Source: CAZPHU01 sp964419255 (lineage in GTDB: Bacteria > Fibrobacterota > Chitinivibrionia > Chitinivibrionales > CAYFVL01). From it: a stretch of 64,000 bases of DNA. The notes under the pieces are model-generated. The model made no database searches, had not been told where the DNA came from, and saw nothing but the letters and a program-made list of their open reading frames with translations. The stretch is taken from assembly GCA_964419255.1 (NCBI GenBank), contig CAYQOU010000009.1, positions 1 through 64,000 of the forward strand. Reading direction: 5' to 3'. This document shows, piece after piece, positions 1 to 8,895 of this stretch (positions are counted from its first letter, which is position 1; each line of letters begins with the position of its first letter). The translations under genes and the position numbers were made by a program.

Positions 1-107
1 TACGGGCAAAAACAGGGCGGTTTGAGCAAAATTACAATTTTTTCGGGTATAAACAGGCGGCGAGAGCATAGATTATATGTATAACCGGTATTCATCCCGA
101 CGGAAAA

Positions 108-1208
108 ATGGGGTTAGTGTTTGCCATGTATCTTCTTTTACTGTCTGTTTTTCTCCCGGCATTCATAGGCTGCGGCAATGAATTGAGTTTAGGCATTTCT
201 TTTCGTCCTGAACCTACCACGCCTCCAGACTCCTCTGTGCAGATGAACTTCTATTTCGGCAACCTTCACAGTCATACGGCATACTCTGACGGCGCGGGCA
301 GCCCTCAGGAGGCCGTGCGCTGGGCTCGCGACAGCGCGGGATATGATTTCTACGCGATCACCGATCATGCCGAGCTTCTCACCCCCGCCGAATGGGATTC
401 GACTGGACAGGTTATAGATGCTCACACCGTGGATGGAGAGTTCGTCGCAATCCGTGGCTTTGAATGGACACATAATACGTTTGGGCACATAAACGTACTG
501 GGGACATCCTGTTATGTTGGAAGCGACGATATTGACGATCTTGGAACCTTTTATGACTGGATCGACCGCACGGATGGCTTAGCACAGTTTAATCATCCCG
601 GCAGAGAACCATCGGTGTATTGTGATCTGGCTTTTCAGGCTGATGTGCACGATAACTTTTATGGGATAGAGACCGGGAATAAAAACCTCGCTAACATCAG
701 CGGAATTTATCTTCCTTTTTTCACCTCGGCGCTGAAAAAAGGATGGCGGGTTGCGCCGACCAACAATCAGGACAACCACACATTATCTACAAACTCTCAC
801 CGCTCGGTTATTATCGCAGCGGCACTCACCCGGGATGATCTGCTGGATGCTTTGCGGGAGCGCCGGTTGTACTCCTCCGATGATCCCAACCTGGAGCTTA
901 CCTTCAAATCGGGAGATTATTGGATGGGTTCAAACATCGTGGGTGATGGAGGGCTTTATACATTTTACGTTTCGGTTGCCGATGATGAGCCGATCGACAA
1001 AATTCAATTCCTCAATAAGGCGGGCACGGTTCTGGATACGCATATCCCACCAACCGCTCGAACGGCTGCGTCCGCTTATTTTAAGACAAAAGTCGTCTCA
1101 GATGATTGCTTTTATGTGAAAGTCTACGGGAATGACACAAATAACGATGAGCCCGGCTATGAGCAACAGATCGTGGTCAGTGCTCCGATATGGGTGTTTC
1201 CGCAATAG
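108..1208 (+). CDS. PHP-domain metallohydrolase lipoprotein (CehA/McbA-like)
   Basis: The predicted protein has 366 residues and opens with a hydrophobic signal ending in a lipobox-like FIGC, with Cys22 as the likely lipidated residue, so it probably sits in the cell envelope. The rest matches the PHP (polymerase and histidinol phosphatase) fold: the HSHTAYSDG metal motif around residues 54-62, TDH around 85-87, GFEW..H..GH around 118-127, and NHPG around 162-165. The family hydrolyses phosphoester or related bonds with a di- or trinuclear metal centre, but the substrate here is unknown. A second ATG at 126 gives a more typical signal-peptide length. The gene stands alone, and no terminator is evident downstream. 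Confidence 0.8.
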   Translation: MGLVFAMYLLLLSVFLPAFIGCGNELSLGISFRPEPTTPPDSSVQMNFYFGNLHSHTAYSDGAGSPQEAVRWARDSAGYDFYAITDHAELLTPAEWDSTGQVIDAHTVDGEFVAIRGFEWTHNTFGHINVLGTSCYVGSDDIDDLGTFYDWIDRTDGLAQFNHPGREPSVYCDLAFQADVHDNFYGIETGNKNLANISGIYLPFFTSALKKGWRVAPTNNQDNHTLSTNSHRSVIIAAALTRDDLLDALRERRLYSSDDPNLELTFKSGDYWMGSNIVGDGGLYTFYVSVADDEPIDKIQFLNKAGTVLDTHIPPTARTAASAYFKTKVVSDDCFYVKVYGNDTNNDEPGYEQQIVVSAPIWVFPQ

Positions 1209-1643
1209 TTTGAGTCGGTAAATGAATACGTCGCTGTCAATTGGCTAATCAGATGAATGCGCGGCGCGGCCGTCTTAGGCCCAACCGTGATTTATCACCC
1301 GTCTCACTCTTCATCCTTTTTTGTATCACGCTCTTGCGTCTCATCCTCAACGGTACTATATTCCGAATCATTTCCCATGCCTGTATGACCACCCCAACTC
1401 TCAGCAGCCCAGTCTTCTTCGTGGATATTATTCATTCTCGTATATGTTCCTCTCTATGTATACAGATGTAAAAATTCCATGTTATCTGATTTACAAACAG
1501 GTTTTTTAAACTAACCATACTTACATAGTACGTGCTCAGAATAACCACCTTGGCTTTTTTCTGTCATCCTCGCGAACGTAAGGAGCCACTCTCCGAGCTG
1601 TAAGTAATTGTGCGGCCGCCCCTGCAATAATGTGGAGTCCGAA
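1209..1643. other. Non-coding stretch between the PHP lipoprotein and the barrel protein
   Basis: About 430 bases with only short, low-quality reading frames that lack ribosome binding sites. I see no tRNA, repeat or clear promoter. Confidence 0.5.
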
Positions 1644-1677
1644 TATAAAAGGCGTAAACTGCCATGAGCTTACGCCT
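1644..1677 (-). terminator. Intrinsic terminator after the small barrel gene
   Basis: On the minus strand an 8-bp stem (arms AGGCGTAA and TTACGCCT, plus coordinates 1650-1657 and 1670-1677) is followed by a T-rich run (TTTTATATT). It lies about 50 bp past the stop of the minus-strand gene ending at 1730, as expected for a rho-independent terminator. Confidence 0.6.
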
Positions 1678-1729
1678 GAAACACTCGATCCTGCTAATGC
1701 GCACATGTCCTTCGGCAGTCAGCCGGCGA

Positions 1730-2263
1730 CTAAAGTTTAAACCCGACACCAAAGTTAATGTTACCGAATCCCGCACCCTCTTCTGCATAGATATAGAATC
1801 TGTCTGCCGGGTAAAAACGGATGCCGATATTTTCTCTAAACAGGAATCCGCCAACATTTGGAGCCGTAATCTCGTCACCGTTCCCTTTCCAGGTTGCCCA
1901 TCCGATGTTCCATCCCATGGCTACACCGATATAGGGATCAAGTTTATCCCTGACAGAGATTCTGTCTGCCAGAACTTCCAAGTTGAAGGGATGAAAGGAG
2001 CCGCGCATTGCGATGGGTATATAGTTATAGCGCCAGAGTCTGCTGAACCCGTATCCGTTATATCCAATCCCGCCGCCGACGCTGATAGCATCATGGACCG
2101 CATAATCGAACACGGCATAGCCGCCGAAGTGAAAGACACTCACACCAACAGAGATAAACTGATCCCCTCTTGCATAACAGCTGCCGTCGGATGTGGCCCA
2201 GTCGGATGCGTGAAGAAGAGAAAAGGTGGAGCATAACAGAACACAGACAAGCTTCTTTCTCAT
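1730..2263 (-). CDS. Small secreted outer-membrane beta-barrel protein, unknown function
   Basis: Starting at 2263 the protein has 177 residues: a classical signal peptide (MRKKLVCVLLCSTFSLLHAS) followed by alternating aromatic/glycine segments. It ends in FGNINFGVGFKL, a pattern typical of small OmpW/OmpX-like outer-membrane barrels. The start was chosen over the longer frame (to 2356) because an AGGAG ribosome binding site lies just upstream of 2263 and the signal peptide begins there. It is a single-gene unit with its own downstream terminator. The fold class is inferred from pattern only, and I do not recognise a named family. Confidence 0.65.
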   Translation of the reverse strand: MRKKLVCVLLCSTFSLLHASDWATSDGSCYARGDQFISVGVSVFHFGGYAVFDYAVHDAISVGGGIGYNGYGFSRLWRYNYIPIAMRGSFHPFNLEVLADRISVRDKLDPYIGVAMGWNIGWATWKGNGDEITAPNVGGFLFRENIGIRFYPADRFYIYAEEGAGFGNINFGVGFKL

Positions 2264-2280
2264 ATGACACTCCTGGTTAT

Positions 2281-2296
2281 CTGTATACGTGTACAG
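2281..2296. promoter_or_regulatory. Imperfect 16-bp palindrome upstream of the barrel gene
   Basis: CTGTATACGTGTACAG reads the same on both strands except for one mismatched pair and ends about 18 bp before the start codon at 2263. It could be an operator, but this is a weak call from symmetry alone. Confidence 0.25.
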
Positions 2297-2464
2297 GGCA
2301 ATTGAAAATAAAACGCAAGCGTAGTGGATGCAAGAAAAAATAAATTTAGTCAGCAAACCTTTTGAGCTTGTCCTTGCTAATTATTTGCGATTCTGCTAAG
2401 GGCTTAAAGCGTTCCGCACAAGATTCTATGTTTAATTACAGGGGTTGCGAGACACATAAAAAAA

Positions 2465-2533
2465 GCTACCTTCTCTCTTAAGGGAAAAACCAAAAACGTG
2501 GTCACCAGTTGCTACAAAGAAAGGAAGGTAGCT
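2465..2533. repeat. 10-bp inverted repeat flanking the 5' end of a transposase remnant
   Basis: AGCTACCTTC (2465-2474) and its exact complement GAAGGTAGCT (2524-2533) bracket a 49-base loop directly upstream of the truncated IS110-like start. In IS110 elements the non-coding end encodes the structured guide (bridge) RNA, so this may be the residue of that end. It could also simply be a hairpin that blocks the ribosome binding site. Confidence 0.45.
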
Positions 2534-2535
2534 GT

Positions 2536-2682
2536 ATGAGAAAAGTACAAAAGTTCATCGCAAAAGACAAAGAAATCTATATCGGCCTGGAGGATTCTAA
2601 GAAGAAGTGGAAGATCTGTGCAAAATCAAATCATGCTATCATACATGAAACCAGTATGCGGGTTTCGGGCACTTATTCATGA
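2536..2682 (+). pseudogene. Truncated IS110-family transposase, N-terminal fragment
   Basis: The 48-codon frame starts MRKVQKFIAKDKEIYIGLED and continues SKKKWKICAKSNHAIIHETSM before diverging and stopping. This resembles the start of the DEDD (RuvC-like) domain of IS110/IS1111-type recombinases (G-I-D-V-S-K-K-x-W ... H-E-T-S-M). Here the motif reads GLEDSKKKW, so the usual catalytic Asp position is occupied by Glu. The similarity stops after HETSM and the rest of the transposase is absent. A good ribosome binding site (AAGGAAGG) precedes the ATG. Family assignment is from memory of the motif, and the copy is clearly non-functional. Confidence 0.6.
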
Positions 2683-2767
2683 GATGAGAGTGTCGTATTA
2701 TTCTGTATACTCGTCTTTCGGGTTTGCATCTGTCGTTCCGAGTAATCGGTGGGCCGGGTAATAGATC

Positions 2768-2789
2768 AAAAAAATTGCCGGCTCTGCCG
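2768..2789 (-). terminator. Weak intrinsic terminator after the pectate-lyase-like gene
   Basis: On the minus strand a short stem (CGGC-AGA-GCCG) is followed within four bases by seven Ts, immediately after the stop codon at 2792. The stem is only 4 bp, so the call is tentative. Confidence 0.35.
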
Positions 2790-2791
2790 AT

Positions 2792-4612
2792 TTAGTATAA
2801 TAACAGCTGCTCGACCTGTGTGTACCTTCCCTTGTTCAATTTGTATATATACAGTCCCGGTGCAACGTGTTTGAGGTTGATAGAAAAAGAATGCTTGCCT
2901 GTAAGAAAAATACTTTTGACCGGAGCAATAACGGGACGGCCGCGAAGGTCTGTTATGGATATTTGTACATGCGTTGGAAATACTGTTGTAAATGTGGTGG
3001 TAACCATCTTGCCGGAAACGTGCAGGTCCAGATCGGACGCTTTCACCGAAAATACCGCCGGTTGCACAGCTCTGACCGGAAAGTCGTCTTCATATCTCAG
3101 TTGTGCCGGATTTTTCCGCGGGGCGTCACCCTCTGAACCCAAAAAGGGCCACTGCGATTCGCCGAAAAATGCGGGCTTGCCTTCCAGGTAAAATGATTCC
3201 GGAATGGTTCTATCTGCAATCGTTTGATCCCAGACCAGTGTCCCGTTAACACTTTCTCCGTGTCTGATCGTGTTCTGGGACGTACCGTCATCATTCCAGG
3301 CGGTGGAGAGGTTTCCGATCAGGTTCTGAGAATTGGAGTGATCGTTAAGATAGATCCCTTCGCCCTCCACTACGTTTCTCAAGAACGTGTTACCCGGCCC
3401 CATGGGGCCCCAGTGGTCAGCGATACCAATCTCCTGAACCACATTTCCCTCGAAAAGGTTCATCTGGCCCCAGTGGCCATGAAGTGATATATCCGAAGGA
3501 ATCCACCCCTGATTAAGATTGGTTTCACCATCTCCCTGTACCGGATTGATGGAATAGTTGTACCCGAAAACGCATCCCACCGCGCCGACATGTACCATCA
3601 TGGCGTGTCTCAGTGAATCAAATACATTGTTTTCACAGAGCCCGTCAGTGGAATGATATCCGAATTCCACCCCATAGCCGCTTCCTCCACCACCGTAGGA
3701 AAATGAGTTATGAAAGTAGCTGTCCCGATACTCGCATCCCAGGGTCGTATTGTTGGTGACATGTGATTTTCTGGTGTGATAGCTCTCTATTCCTCTGATC
3801 CAGCAGTAGGCTGCATTTTTGAATTGGAAGGTGCTGTTTCCGGTTTGCAAACGTTCTATGTAGAAGTTCTCGAAACCGACACCTGTCACCAATCCCTGAG
3901 GGCGAATCCGGGGATTGAGATCGGAACGTATCTGATAGTGCAGGTGATTGCGGAATGTCAATTCATTGGTGTTGATTGCGGTTACTTCGAACACCTGCCC
4001 GGCTGCTCCCTGAGCCCAGTCCTGGTTCCAGTCGCTTTCAGTGTACATTTGTTGCGGATCATTATCCTGTATAATCTCCGCATATTGTCCGACGGTAAAA
4101 TCACTGCCGTCATCAACCAGAACAGTCTGTCCCCCTTTTTGAAAATCTGTAAATTCTTGCCATTCACCACGTTGGTAGGTGATTATTTCGAAGCAAAGCC
4201 CGGTATGATCGTGAAGTAGTCTGGTTTGGTCTACGCCCTCTCCTCTGAATATCACATTGTCTCTCGAGACGGTGATTGTATGTGTGATACGATAGGTCCC
4301 CTCCGGAATGAAAACCACGCCACCAGTTTGGGGCAGAGCCTCCATTGCCGATATGATTGCCTGTCGGGAATCATCGTGACCAGTCGGATCGGCTCCGTGA
4401 TCGATGACATTTTCTATAGGATCGGAGATCTCGGGAATTCCCCCCGGAATGCCGGGGCGCCACTCCGTGCGCCGCGACTCGGGGATGATTTGTGCCTGGC
4501 AGACTGTGAGTGTAAGAAGCAGAAAAAAAATGAAATAAGCACTTCTATTCAAAACGTGGTACCTTTTGTGCTTGCCGGCGGCGTTAAACGAATGTTGAAA
4601 AATATCTTTCAT
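2792..4612 (-). CDS. Secreted pectate-lyase-superfamily beta-helix protein with T9SS-like tail
   Basis: The protein has 606 residues. An N-terminal hydrophobic stretch (about residues 28-40, ending CQAQ) acts as an export signal. From about residue 60 it carries the Pectate_lyase_3 signature: the I.NVIDHGADPTGHDDS start, then GG.V.IPEGTYRI and repeated right-handed beta-helix rungs with many N..F.N and glycine turns. The last ~85 residues (ITDLRGRPV ... GLYIYKLNKG) resemble the T9SS C-terminal sorting domain seen in Bacteroidota and Fibrobacterota. It is likely a cell-surface or secreted polysaccharide-binding or -degrading protein; I cannot identify catalytic residues or the substrate. GAAGG precedes the ATG at 4612. 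Confidence 0.75.
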   Translation of the reverse strand: MKDIFQHSFNAAGKHKRYHVLNRSAYFIFFLLLTLTVCQAQIIPESRRTEWRPGIPGGIPEISDPIENVIDHGADPTGHDDSRQAIISAMEALPQTGGVVFIPEGTYRITHTITVSRDNVIFRGEGVDQTRLLHDHTGLCFEIITYQRGEWQEFTDFQKGGQTVLVDDGSDFTVGQYAEIIQDNDPQQMYTESDWNQDWAQGAAGQVFEVTAINTNELTFRNHLHYQIRSDLNPRIRPQGLVTGVGFENFYIERLQTGNSTFQFKNAAYCWIRGIESYHTRKSHVTNNTTLGCEYRDSYFHNSFSYGGGGSGYGVEFGYHSTDGLCENNVFDSLRHAMMVHVGAVGCVFGYNYSINPVQGDGETNLNQGWIPSDISLHGHWGQMNLFEGNVVQEIGIADHWGPMGPGNTFLRNVVEGEGIYLNDHSNSQNLIGNLSTAWNDDGTSQNTIRHGESVNGTLVWDQTIADRTIPESFYLEGKPAFFGESQWPFLGSEGDAPRKNPAQLRYEDDFPVRAVQPAVFSVKASDLDLHVSGKMVTTTFTTVFPTHVQISITDLRGRPVIAPVKSIFLTGKHSFSINLKHVAPGLYIYKLNKGRYTQVEQLLLY

Positions 4613-4655
4613 TATACCTTCAGTTAAGTCGGATGTCAGGAATTTTTTGTCAAAA

Positions 4656-4979
4656 TCAGTTTCTCAGCGATTTTGCCAGATGAATAACGGCGAGAATCGG
4701 ATGGTACAAAATCATTCGTGGCCCGCTGTACCGCATCACCGCTCGTATTGTTTCCCTTTTATCCGGGGCGTAGCAATGAGTCTTACATCTTCGACAGGCC
4801 GGTTTACAAGAGCCGTATCGGCATCTTCTCAGCTTCTCATACGCATAGTCCAAAAGCAAACAGCAATCGGGGCACGGTATGGTTCTTCGTCGATGCTTCC
4901 CGTGGCAATATATTCGTATCATGTGTCTCAGTGTGACTGCTTCGATTGCATGTGTTTTTTTTAATTTATTCTTTAACAT
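4656..4979 (-). CDS. Nitrous-oxide-stimulated promoter family protein (YgbA-like)
   Basis: This 107-residue protein is rich in Cys and His. Its motif order matches the YgbA family (PF11756, described as linked to nitrosative stress): M..IYCHGKH, then CPDC..LLDYAYEKLRRC, then KPACRRCKTHCY and VMRYSGPRMILYHP. The conserved cysteines suggest metal or Fe-S binding. The biochemical role of the family is not established to my knowledge. It follows the pectate-lyase-like gene's start on the same strand, but the 43-bp gap and lack of a clear ribosome binding site make co-transcription uncertain. Confidence 0.75.
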   Translation of the reverse strand: MLKNKLKKTHAIEAVTLRHMIRIYCHGKHRRRTIPCPDCCLLLDYAYEKLRRCRYGSCKPACRRCKTHCYAPDKRETIRAVMRYSGPRMILYHPILAVIHLAKSLRN

Positions 4980-5109
4980 TGGAGATCTGGTTTACAATAA
5001 GGTAAAATTATTATTGCCGTTATCGAGACCGATTTGACCGTAAGCCCCTAGGCTCACCTGCGTAACCGCAAGTTTTTTCACGCACTTTCGTGCGATGGAT
5101 TGGTGACTT

Positions 5110-7203
5110 TTAAAAGTGTGTGAGCATTCCCGGTGTACATGTATGATTACCGATACGAACCTTCAGAAGGTAGACTCCAGCGGGAGGCATTTTTCTGCTG
5201 TGCTCAGCAAGAGAGTACCGGTGCACACCCCGTGGAACTGATTTTTCACAGATTTCGAGGATTTCAACACCCCGGCAATCGTAGAGGCGTATCTGTACCG
5301 GGGATGGATGATTAAGTGTCAGGTGCATATTACCATCAACTAGTCTATATCCGGGCCGGGTATCCTTTCCTGAAAACCGGGTATGTGTGCCGGTGAATGC
5401 GACAGTAACCGTATCGGCAGGGGCTGATTGATGCGCGAGTGTATCCATAAACGTTATCAACGAATACGTTGCCTTTTCGCCAATGAGATTGGTGTCGATA
5501 TATTCATTTGTTTCCAGAGACTCGATGGTGTCGATTGGACTTCCGTTCTTCAGTACAATATATCCGCCGCGGGGGAAATGCCCCGACTGCGGCGTACCAT
5601 CGATGAAAACCGAGGTGTGGAGCTCTCTGCCACCAGGTGGGGCATAGTTGTATTCATTCCACGCTCCCGCTGAGCCGTGTACTGAATGACAGGAAGATTT
5701 GGGGACCATCGTCGAATTTGAAGCAGGATACCCCGAAGTTGCATTCTCCGGAGCAATGGCCACATAGAAATCATCGTCTATCTGCAGCGGCTGGCTGAGC
5801 GTATGTTTAATTTCGTTGTTATGATGTGCGGTTAAGGTGGGGGATTCATACAGGGGCGTTACACCATCGGCATCGTAGATGATATAGGTAAACTGTGAAT
5901 CGGGCGGCTGATTTTCTGTCACGTAAAACGAATGACCGACTGCCCTGAGCGTACACGGCACAGCCATGGTAAAGTCTTCGGGCGAAAAAAGGGTAGCCCG
6001 CTGGGGATATTTATAATTATACCGCTCACCCTGCAGACGGTATGTCAGAGTAAAATACTCCAGAGCGCGTTGTTGTGCAGAAAACTCCCAGGATAAAGAA
6101 ACCTCAGTTTCCGTCTGGTTTAGTGAGGCCTTAAGTGCCTTCACCGGCTGTATGGATGCAGGGAAAACATCAAAATGTGCATGCTGGAAGTGATTATAGT
6201 TAATGGTGGTATGATTCAAGTTATCCAGATCGAAGAAACCGTTGGCGTTACCCCCCCATCCCCAGTTGATATGAAACAGATCCCCTGCGTATCCGTCGAT
6301 GACAAACCCATGGCCGGTACGCAGCTCATTGGAGCCAAAATAGAGGACCGGTTTTCCCTCATCCAGTTGTTGTTTGATAAGCGCTTTCCATTGCGCATCA
6401 CTCATTTCCGACCGGCGCATGCCATATAGTCCCGGGTTATACCCGAAATAGTGTCTAAGAGCATATGTCTTATATTCCAGGGACGGAGAATTTGATTCGA
6501 CAGGCCCGAAGATAGTGTTGACGGCCACGGCACAGTGAAACAACAGTTGCGTATTATCCACATCGGGACTCGTTAAGGACATATCGTCCCACTGATAGGC
6601 TGTTTCTTCATAGTTAACCGCTATTTCCCCATACAGGTCGTCTACGTACGTGTTTGATCCTGATCCTTTTTTTGGGTACTGCCAGTAGTGGAGCAGGATT
6701 GCTAGTGACGTGCCGCTGCAGCCGGCCAGAGAAAAGCCATTTTCGGCTCGTGCATCCATCGGACAGGCCACATTGAAGCCATCTTCCTGGTTCCACAGAG
6801 CGGTTGTGAGAGGCTCGACGCTTTCGGCGCTTCGTGATTTAGAGAGTGCGGCCTGCGATCTTTTTCCGTCTGGTATGACACCGATCAATCCCTCGGTGAC
6901 CGGATTGGAAGCATCGGTTTGGAACGGGGAGGTCGTCGAAAAACCGATAAGTGAGGAAGTGTCATTGGCGATCTGAACAAGCAGGTAGCCCGATGGAGAC
7001 AGCCTGGCAAGAAAAATCGCTCCCGTGGGTTTCTGCGTGAGTTGCGACAGAGAGTGTATCGATCGTCGCCCTCCCTGCTCATCAATCCAATTCTGGCAAA
7101 AAGAACGAGCCTGTACCTCACTCGAGTGGCCGTCAATCGCAAAAGTACTCAGCGCCGTGAAGACAAGAACAAGCATGACAGTGACACAGGATTTGAGAGA
7201 CAT
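5110..7203 (-). CDS. Secreted C10 (streptopain-like) cysteine peptidase with T9SS-like tail
   Basis: From the ATG at 7203 (AAAGGA ribosome binding site) the protein has 697 residues. The order is signal peptide (to about residue 22), a streptopain-type inhibitory propeptide, then the peptidase domain. The putative nucleophile is Cys162 in LAGCSGTSLA and the His is 298 in GHGFVIDGY, followed by the family signature HINWGWGG. A fibronectin/jelly-roll-like region follows, and a C-terminal sorting-like domain (LYDCRGVEIL ... GVYLLKVRIG). Family members are exported as zymogens and mature by self-cleavage; they degrade extracellular proteins. The upstream region holds a C10 homopolymer and a rearranged copy of this gene's own 3' end. 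Confidence 0.85.
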   Translation of the reverse strand: MSLKSCVTVMLVLVFTALSTFAIDGHSSEVQARSFCQNWIDEQGGRRSIHSLSQLTQKPTGAIFLARLSPSGYLLVQIANDTSSLIGFSTTSPFQTDASNPVTEGLIGVIPDGKRSQAALSKSRSAESVEPLTTALWNQEDGFNVACPMDARAENGFSLAGCSGTSLAILLHYWQYPKKGSGSNTYVDDLYGEIAVNYEETAYQWDDMSLTSPDVDNTQLLFHCAVAVNTIFGPVESNSPSLEYKTYALRHYFGYNPGLYGMRRSEMSDAQWKALIKQQLDEGKPVLYFGSNELRTGHGFVIDGYAGDLFHINWGWGGNANGFFDLDNLNHTTINYNHFQHAHFDVFPASIQPVKALKASLNQTETEVSLSWEFSAQQRALEYFTLTYRLQGERYNYKYPQRATLFSPEDFTMAVPCTLRAVGHSFYVTENQPPDSQFTYIIYDADGVTPLYESPTLTAHHNNEIKHTLSQPLQIDDDFYVAIAPENATSGYPASNSTMVPKSSCHSVHGSAGAWNEYNYAPPGGRELHTSVFIDGTPQSGHFPRGGYIVLKNGSPIDTIESLETNEYIDTNLIGEKATYSLITFMDTLAHQSAPADTVTVAFTGTHTRFSGKDTRPGYRLVDGNMHLTLNHPSPVQIRLYDCRGVEILEICEKSVPRGVHRYSLAEHSRKMPPAGVYLLKVRIGNHTCTPGMLTHF

Positions 7204-7277
7204 AATGATATTCCTTTGATGGATTATGGTTGTGTTAACGGCACTGTAATATACATTTTTTAGTGAAGCAGCGTGGT

Positions 7278-7287
7278 CCCCCCCCCC
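7278..7287. repeat. Homopolymer of ten C (poly-G on the coding strand)
   Basis: Ten consecutive Cs lie about 75 bp upstream of the C10 peptidase start. Tracts of this length are slippage-prone and can vary expression if they sit in a promoter or leader. No promoter was identified to place it. Confidence 0.6.
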
Positions 7288-7403
7288 GGTTTTTAACAAA
7301 AGTAATCAGTCAAGTTCCAAAAATCATTCTTTACGTTTATTTCTTTTTATTTTTCGTAAAGCCCCGTTGATAATTTTTTGCTCGGAAATTGGCCATTCGT
7401 TTC

Positions 7404-7441
7404 GTGTGAGCATTCCCGGTGCACACCCCGTGGAACTGATT
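7404..7441. repeat. 38-bp chimeric copy of two segments from the 3' end of the C10 peptidase gene
   Basis: Bases 7404-7421 equal 5118-5135, and bases 7416-7441 equal 5218-5243. The two source pieces share the junction sequence CCGGTG. The copy therefore looks like the gene's tail with 88 bp deleted between two CCGGTG repeats, lying about 200 bp upstream of the gene's start. The likeliest origin is a vanished tandem paralogue. Confidence 0.75.
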
Positions 7442-7505
7442 GTATTTATTCTGAACTGAAACTAATTATAAAAGATAACAGTATCCACAAACAACAGTGG
7501 TTTTA

Positions 7506-8123
7506 TCATGAAAAAAGGTTCTGGTTGTCACGAACATCCTGATAAAACAGGGCAACGGACACCTGTATATAGGGAGTGAGCCACAAAAATCCAATACCCA
7601 AGGTCAGCGCAGACAACAGAGCCCACCCGATGAAGCTGAGCACCAGCATAAAAAAATCCATCTTATGACCATACATCATCTCCTTACTTCTTTTCAGGGC
7701 ATCCATCGGTTTGAGATCGGGCTTGTCTATGAGCAGGTAGAATGTCATCCCATACGACAGTGCGGCGATAATACCAGGGATGATAAGCAGAAGAGACCAC
7801 AGGATGATAAACAGGACCATGAGAAGATAGGTCACCAGGGTTTGCCCAAACCGGGTGAAGCCGAAAAACAGGTCCTTGATCTCTACCGGCTGTTTACGGG
7901 AAAGCCTGAGGAAGTACATGGTCAAGCCAAACACCAGTGGTCCGGTGACGATAAGACTGATAATACCGCCGATTTCAGGAAATGAAGACGCGACAATAGA
8001 GACCACGGCATAGACCAGAGTGATCAGCGCCCCCTGGTTCCAGCTGCCCTGCAGCACGGTACGTGCTTTTTCGCGGTAGACGGCCGGGGAAGAAAAACTG
8101 CTCTTCTGGATGTTTTCATTCAT
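7506..8123 (-). CDS. DUF975-family integral membrane protein
   Basis: This 205-residue protein has a short soluble N-terminus and about five hydrophobic segments: ALITLVYAVVSIV, GGIISLIVTGPLVFGLTMYF, LVTYLLMVLFIILWSLLLIIPGI, MLVLSFIGWALLSALTLGIGF and the terminal YIQVSVALFYQ. The cytoplasmic loop with DALKRSKEMMYGHK and the LTPY..VS.A.FY end are hallmarks of DUF975. These proteins are bacterial inner-membrane proteins of unknown function. The gene has no close operon partner; the next minus-strand gene downstream is the C10 peptidase. Confidence 0.8.
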   Translation of the reverse strand: MNENIQKSSFSSPAVYREKARTVLQGSWNQGALITLVYAVVSIVASSFPEIGGIISLIVTGPLVFGLTMYFLRLSRKQPVEIKDLFFGFTRFGQTLVTYLLMVLFIILWSLLLIIPGIIAALSYGMTFYLLIDKPDLKPMDALKRSKEMMYGHKMDFFMLVLSFIGWALLSALTLGIGFLWLTPYIQVSVALFYQDVRDNQNLFS

Positions 8124-8369
8124 ATGATGCTCGGTTTGTTTAAGAAAAACAGGTACTCAGACAATCAAAGAAATTGCGATGCGTCGTCCTGCAGAGATGG
8201 ATTCATAATAAAAAAATATTCTTTAGTTGTTATTCTGCCACGGCGTATTGAAGGACTGACTTGACAGTAGAGGTGACCTCGGGATTCTCTCTATCAAACA
8301 TATAGAAAGATATCAGGTGGGTTATTCCCTGTTCATAACAAAAATCCCAAACCCGCATAGGGCATCGTG
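8124..8369. other. Non-coding spacer
   Basis: About 245 bases, A/T-rich. I see no gene or strong hairpin. Confidence 0.4.
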
Positions 8370-8654
8370 TTATATCGGCGATTCATTACTGCGTAAATGA
8401 TTCCTGAACGCTGTACTGAAACGCTTGTTCAGGCCCGAGCCGGTCTCTTGCCAGACTGGATATCGACCATTCAGTACGGAATCGACAACGTCGTGCAATG
8501 ATTGCATAAACGGCTCATAGAGGTCAGCCGAATTACGGTTTCCTACGGGAACAGAACAGTTTGACACAATATACCCGATATTCGAACGATTCTCCGCTGA
8601 GCTTATGCCTTGCAGCAAAGCCAGTATCATACATGTCAGAATCATATGCTTCAT
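8370..8654 (-). CDS. Small secreted protein, unknown
   Basis: A 94-residue protein with a signal peptide (MKHMILTCMILALLQGISSAE) and a short mature region without recognisable domain. The start at 8654 is set by a good AAGGAGA site 8 bases upstream; a TTG one codon earlier is an alternative. Mature sequence contains one Cys (VSNCSVPV). It may be an orphan periplasmic or lipid-surface protein. I do not recognise the family. Confidence 0.5.
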   Translation of the reverse strand: MKHMILTCMILALLQGISSAENRSNIGYIVSNCSVPVGNRNSADLYEPFMQSLHDVVDSVLNGRYPVWQETGSGLNKRFSTAFRNHLRSNESPI

Positions 8655-8895
8655 CAAGAAATCTCCTTCTTATCGGTTTGTGAAAGGATGGACCATGTAT
8701 GCGTAGATCTCGAGTGATCAGCACTATCACACAAAAAATAACGCCCGCGCTAAAATATACCTGTATTTATGCAGAGAGAAATATATAATCAGGGTCAAAA
8801 CGCGCTCCTTTGGGAGTGATCCCAGGGATATCAGTTGTCCAGACGTACAGTAGAATCGATAGCCGGCAGGGGAGAGGCAAAAAATTGGGACAGGT

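Noticed and set aside
1664..2236. 190-codon plus-strand ORF
   Set aside because: It is antisense to the signal-peptide-bearing barrel gene, which has a good ribosome binding site and a terminator. Composition is not protein-like.
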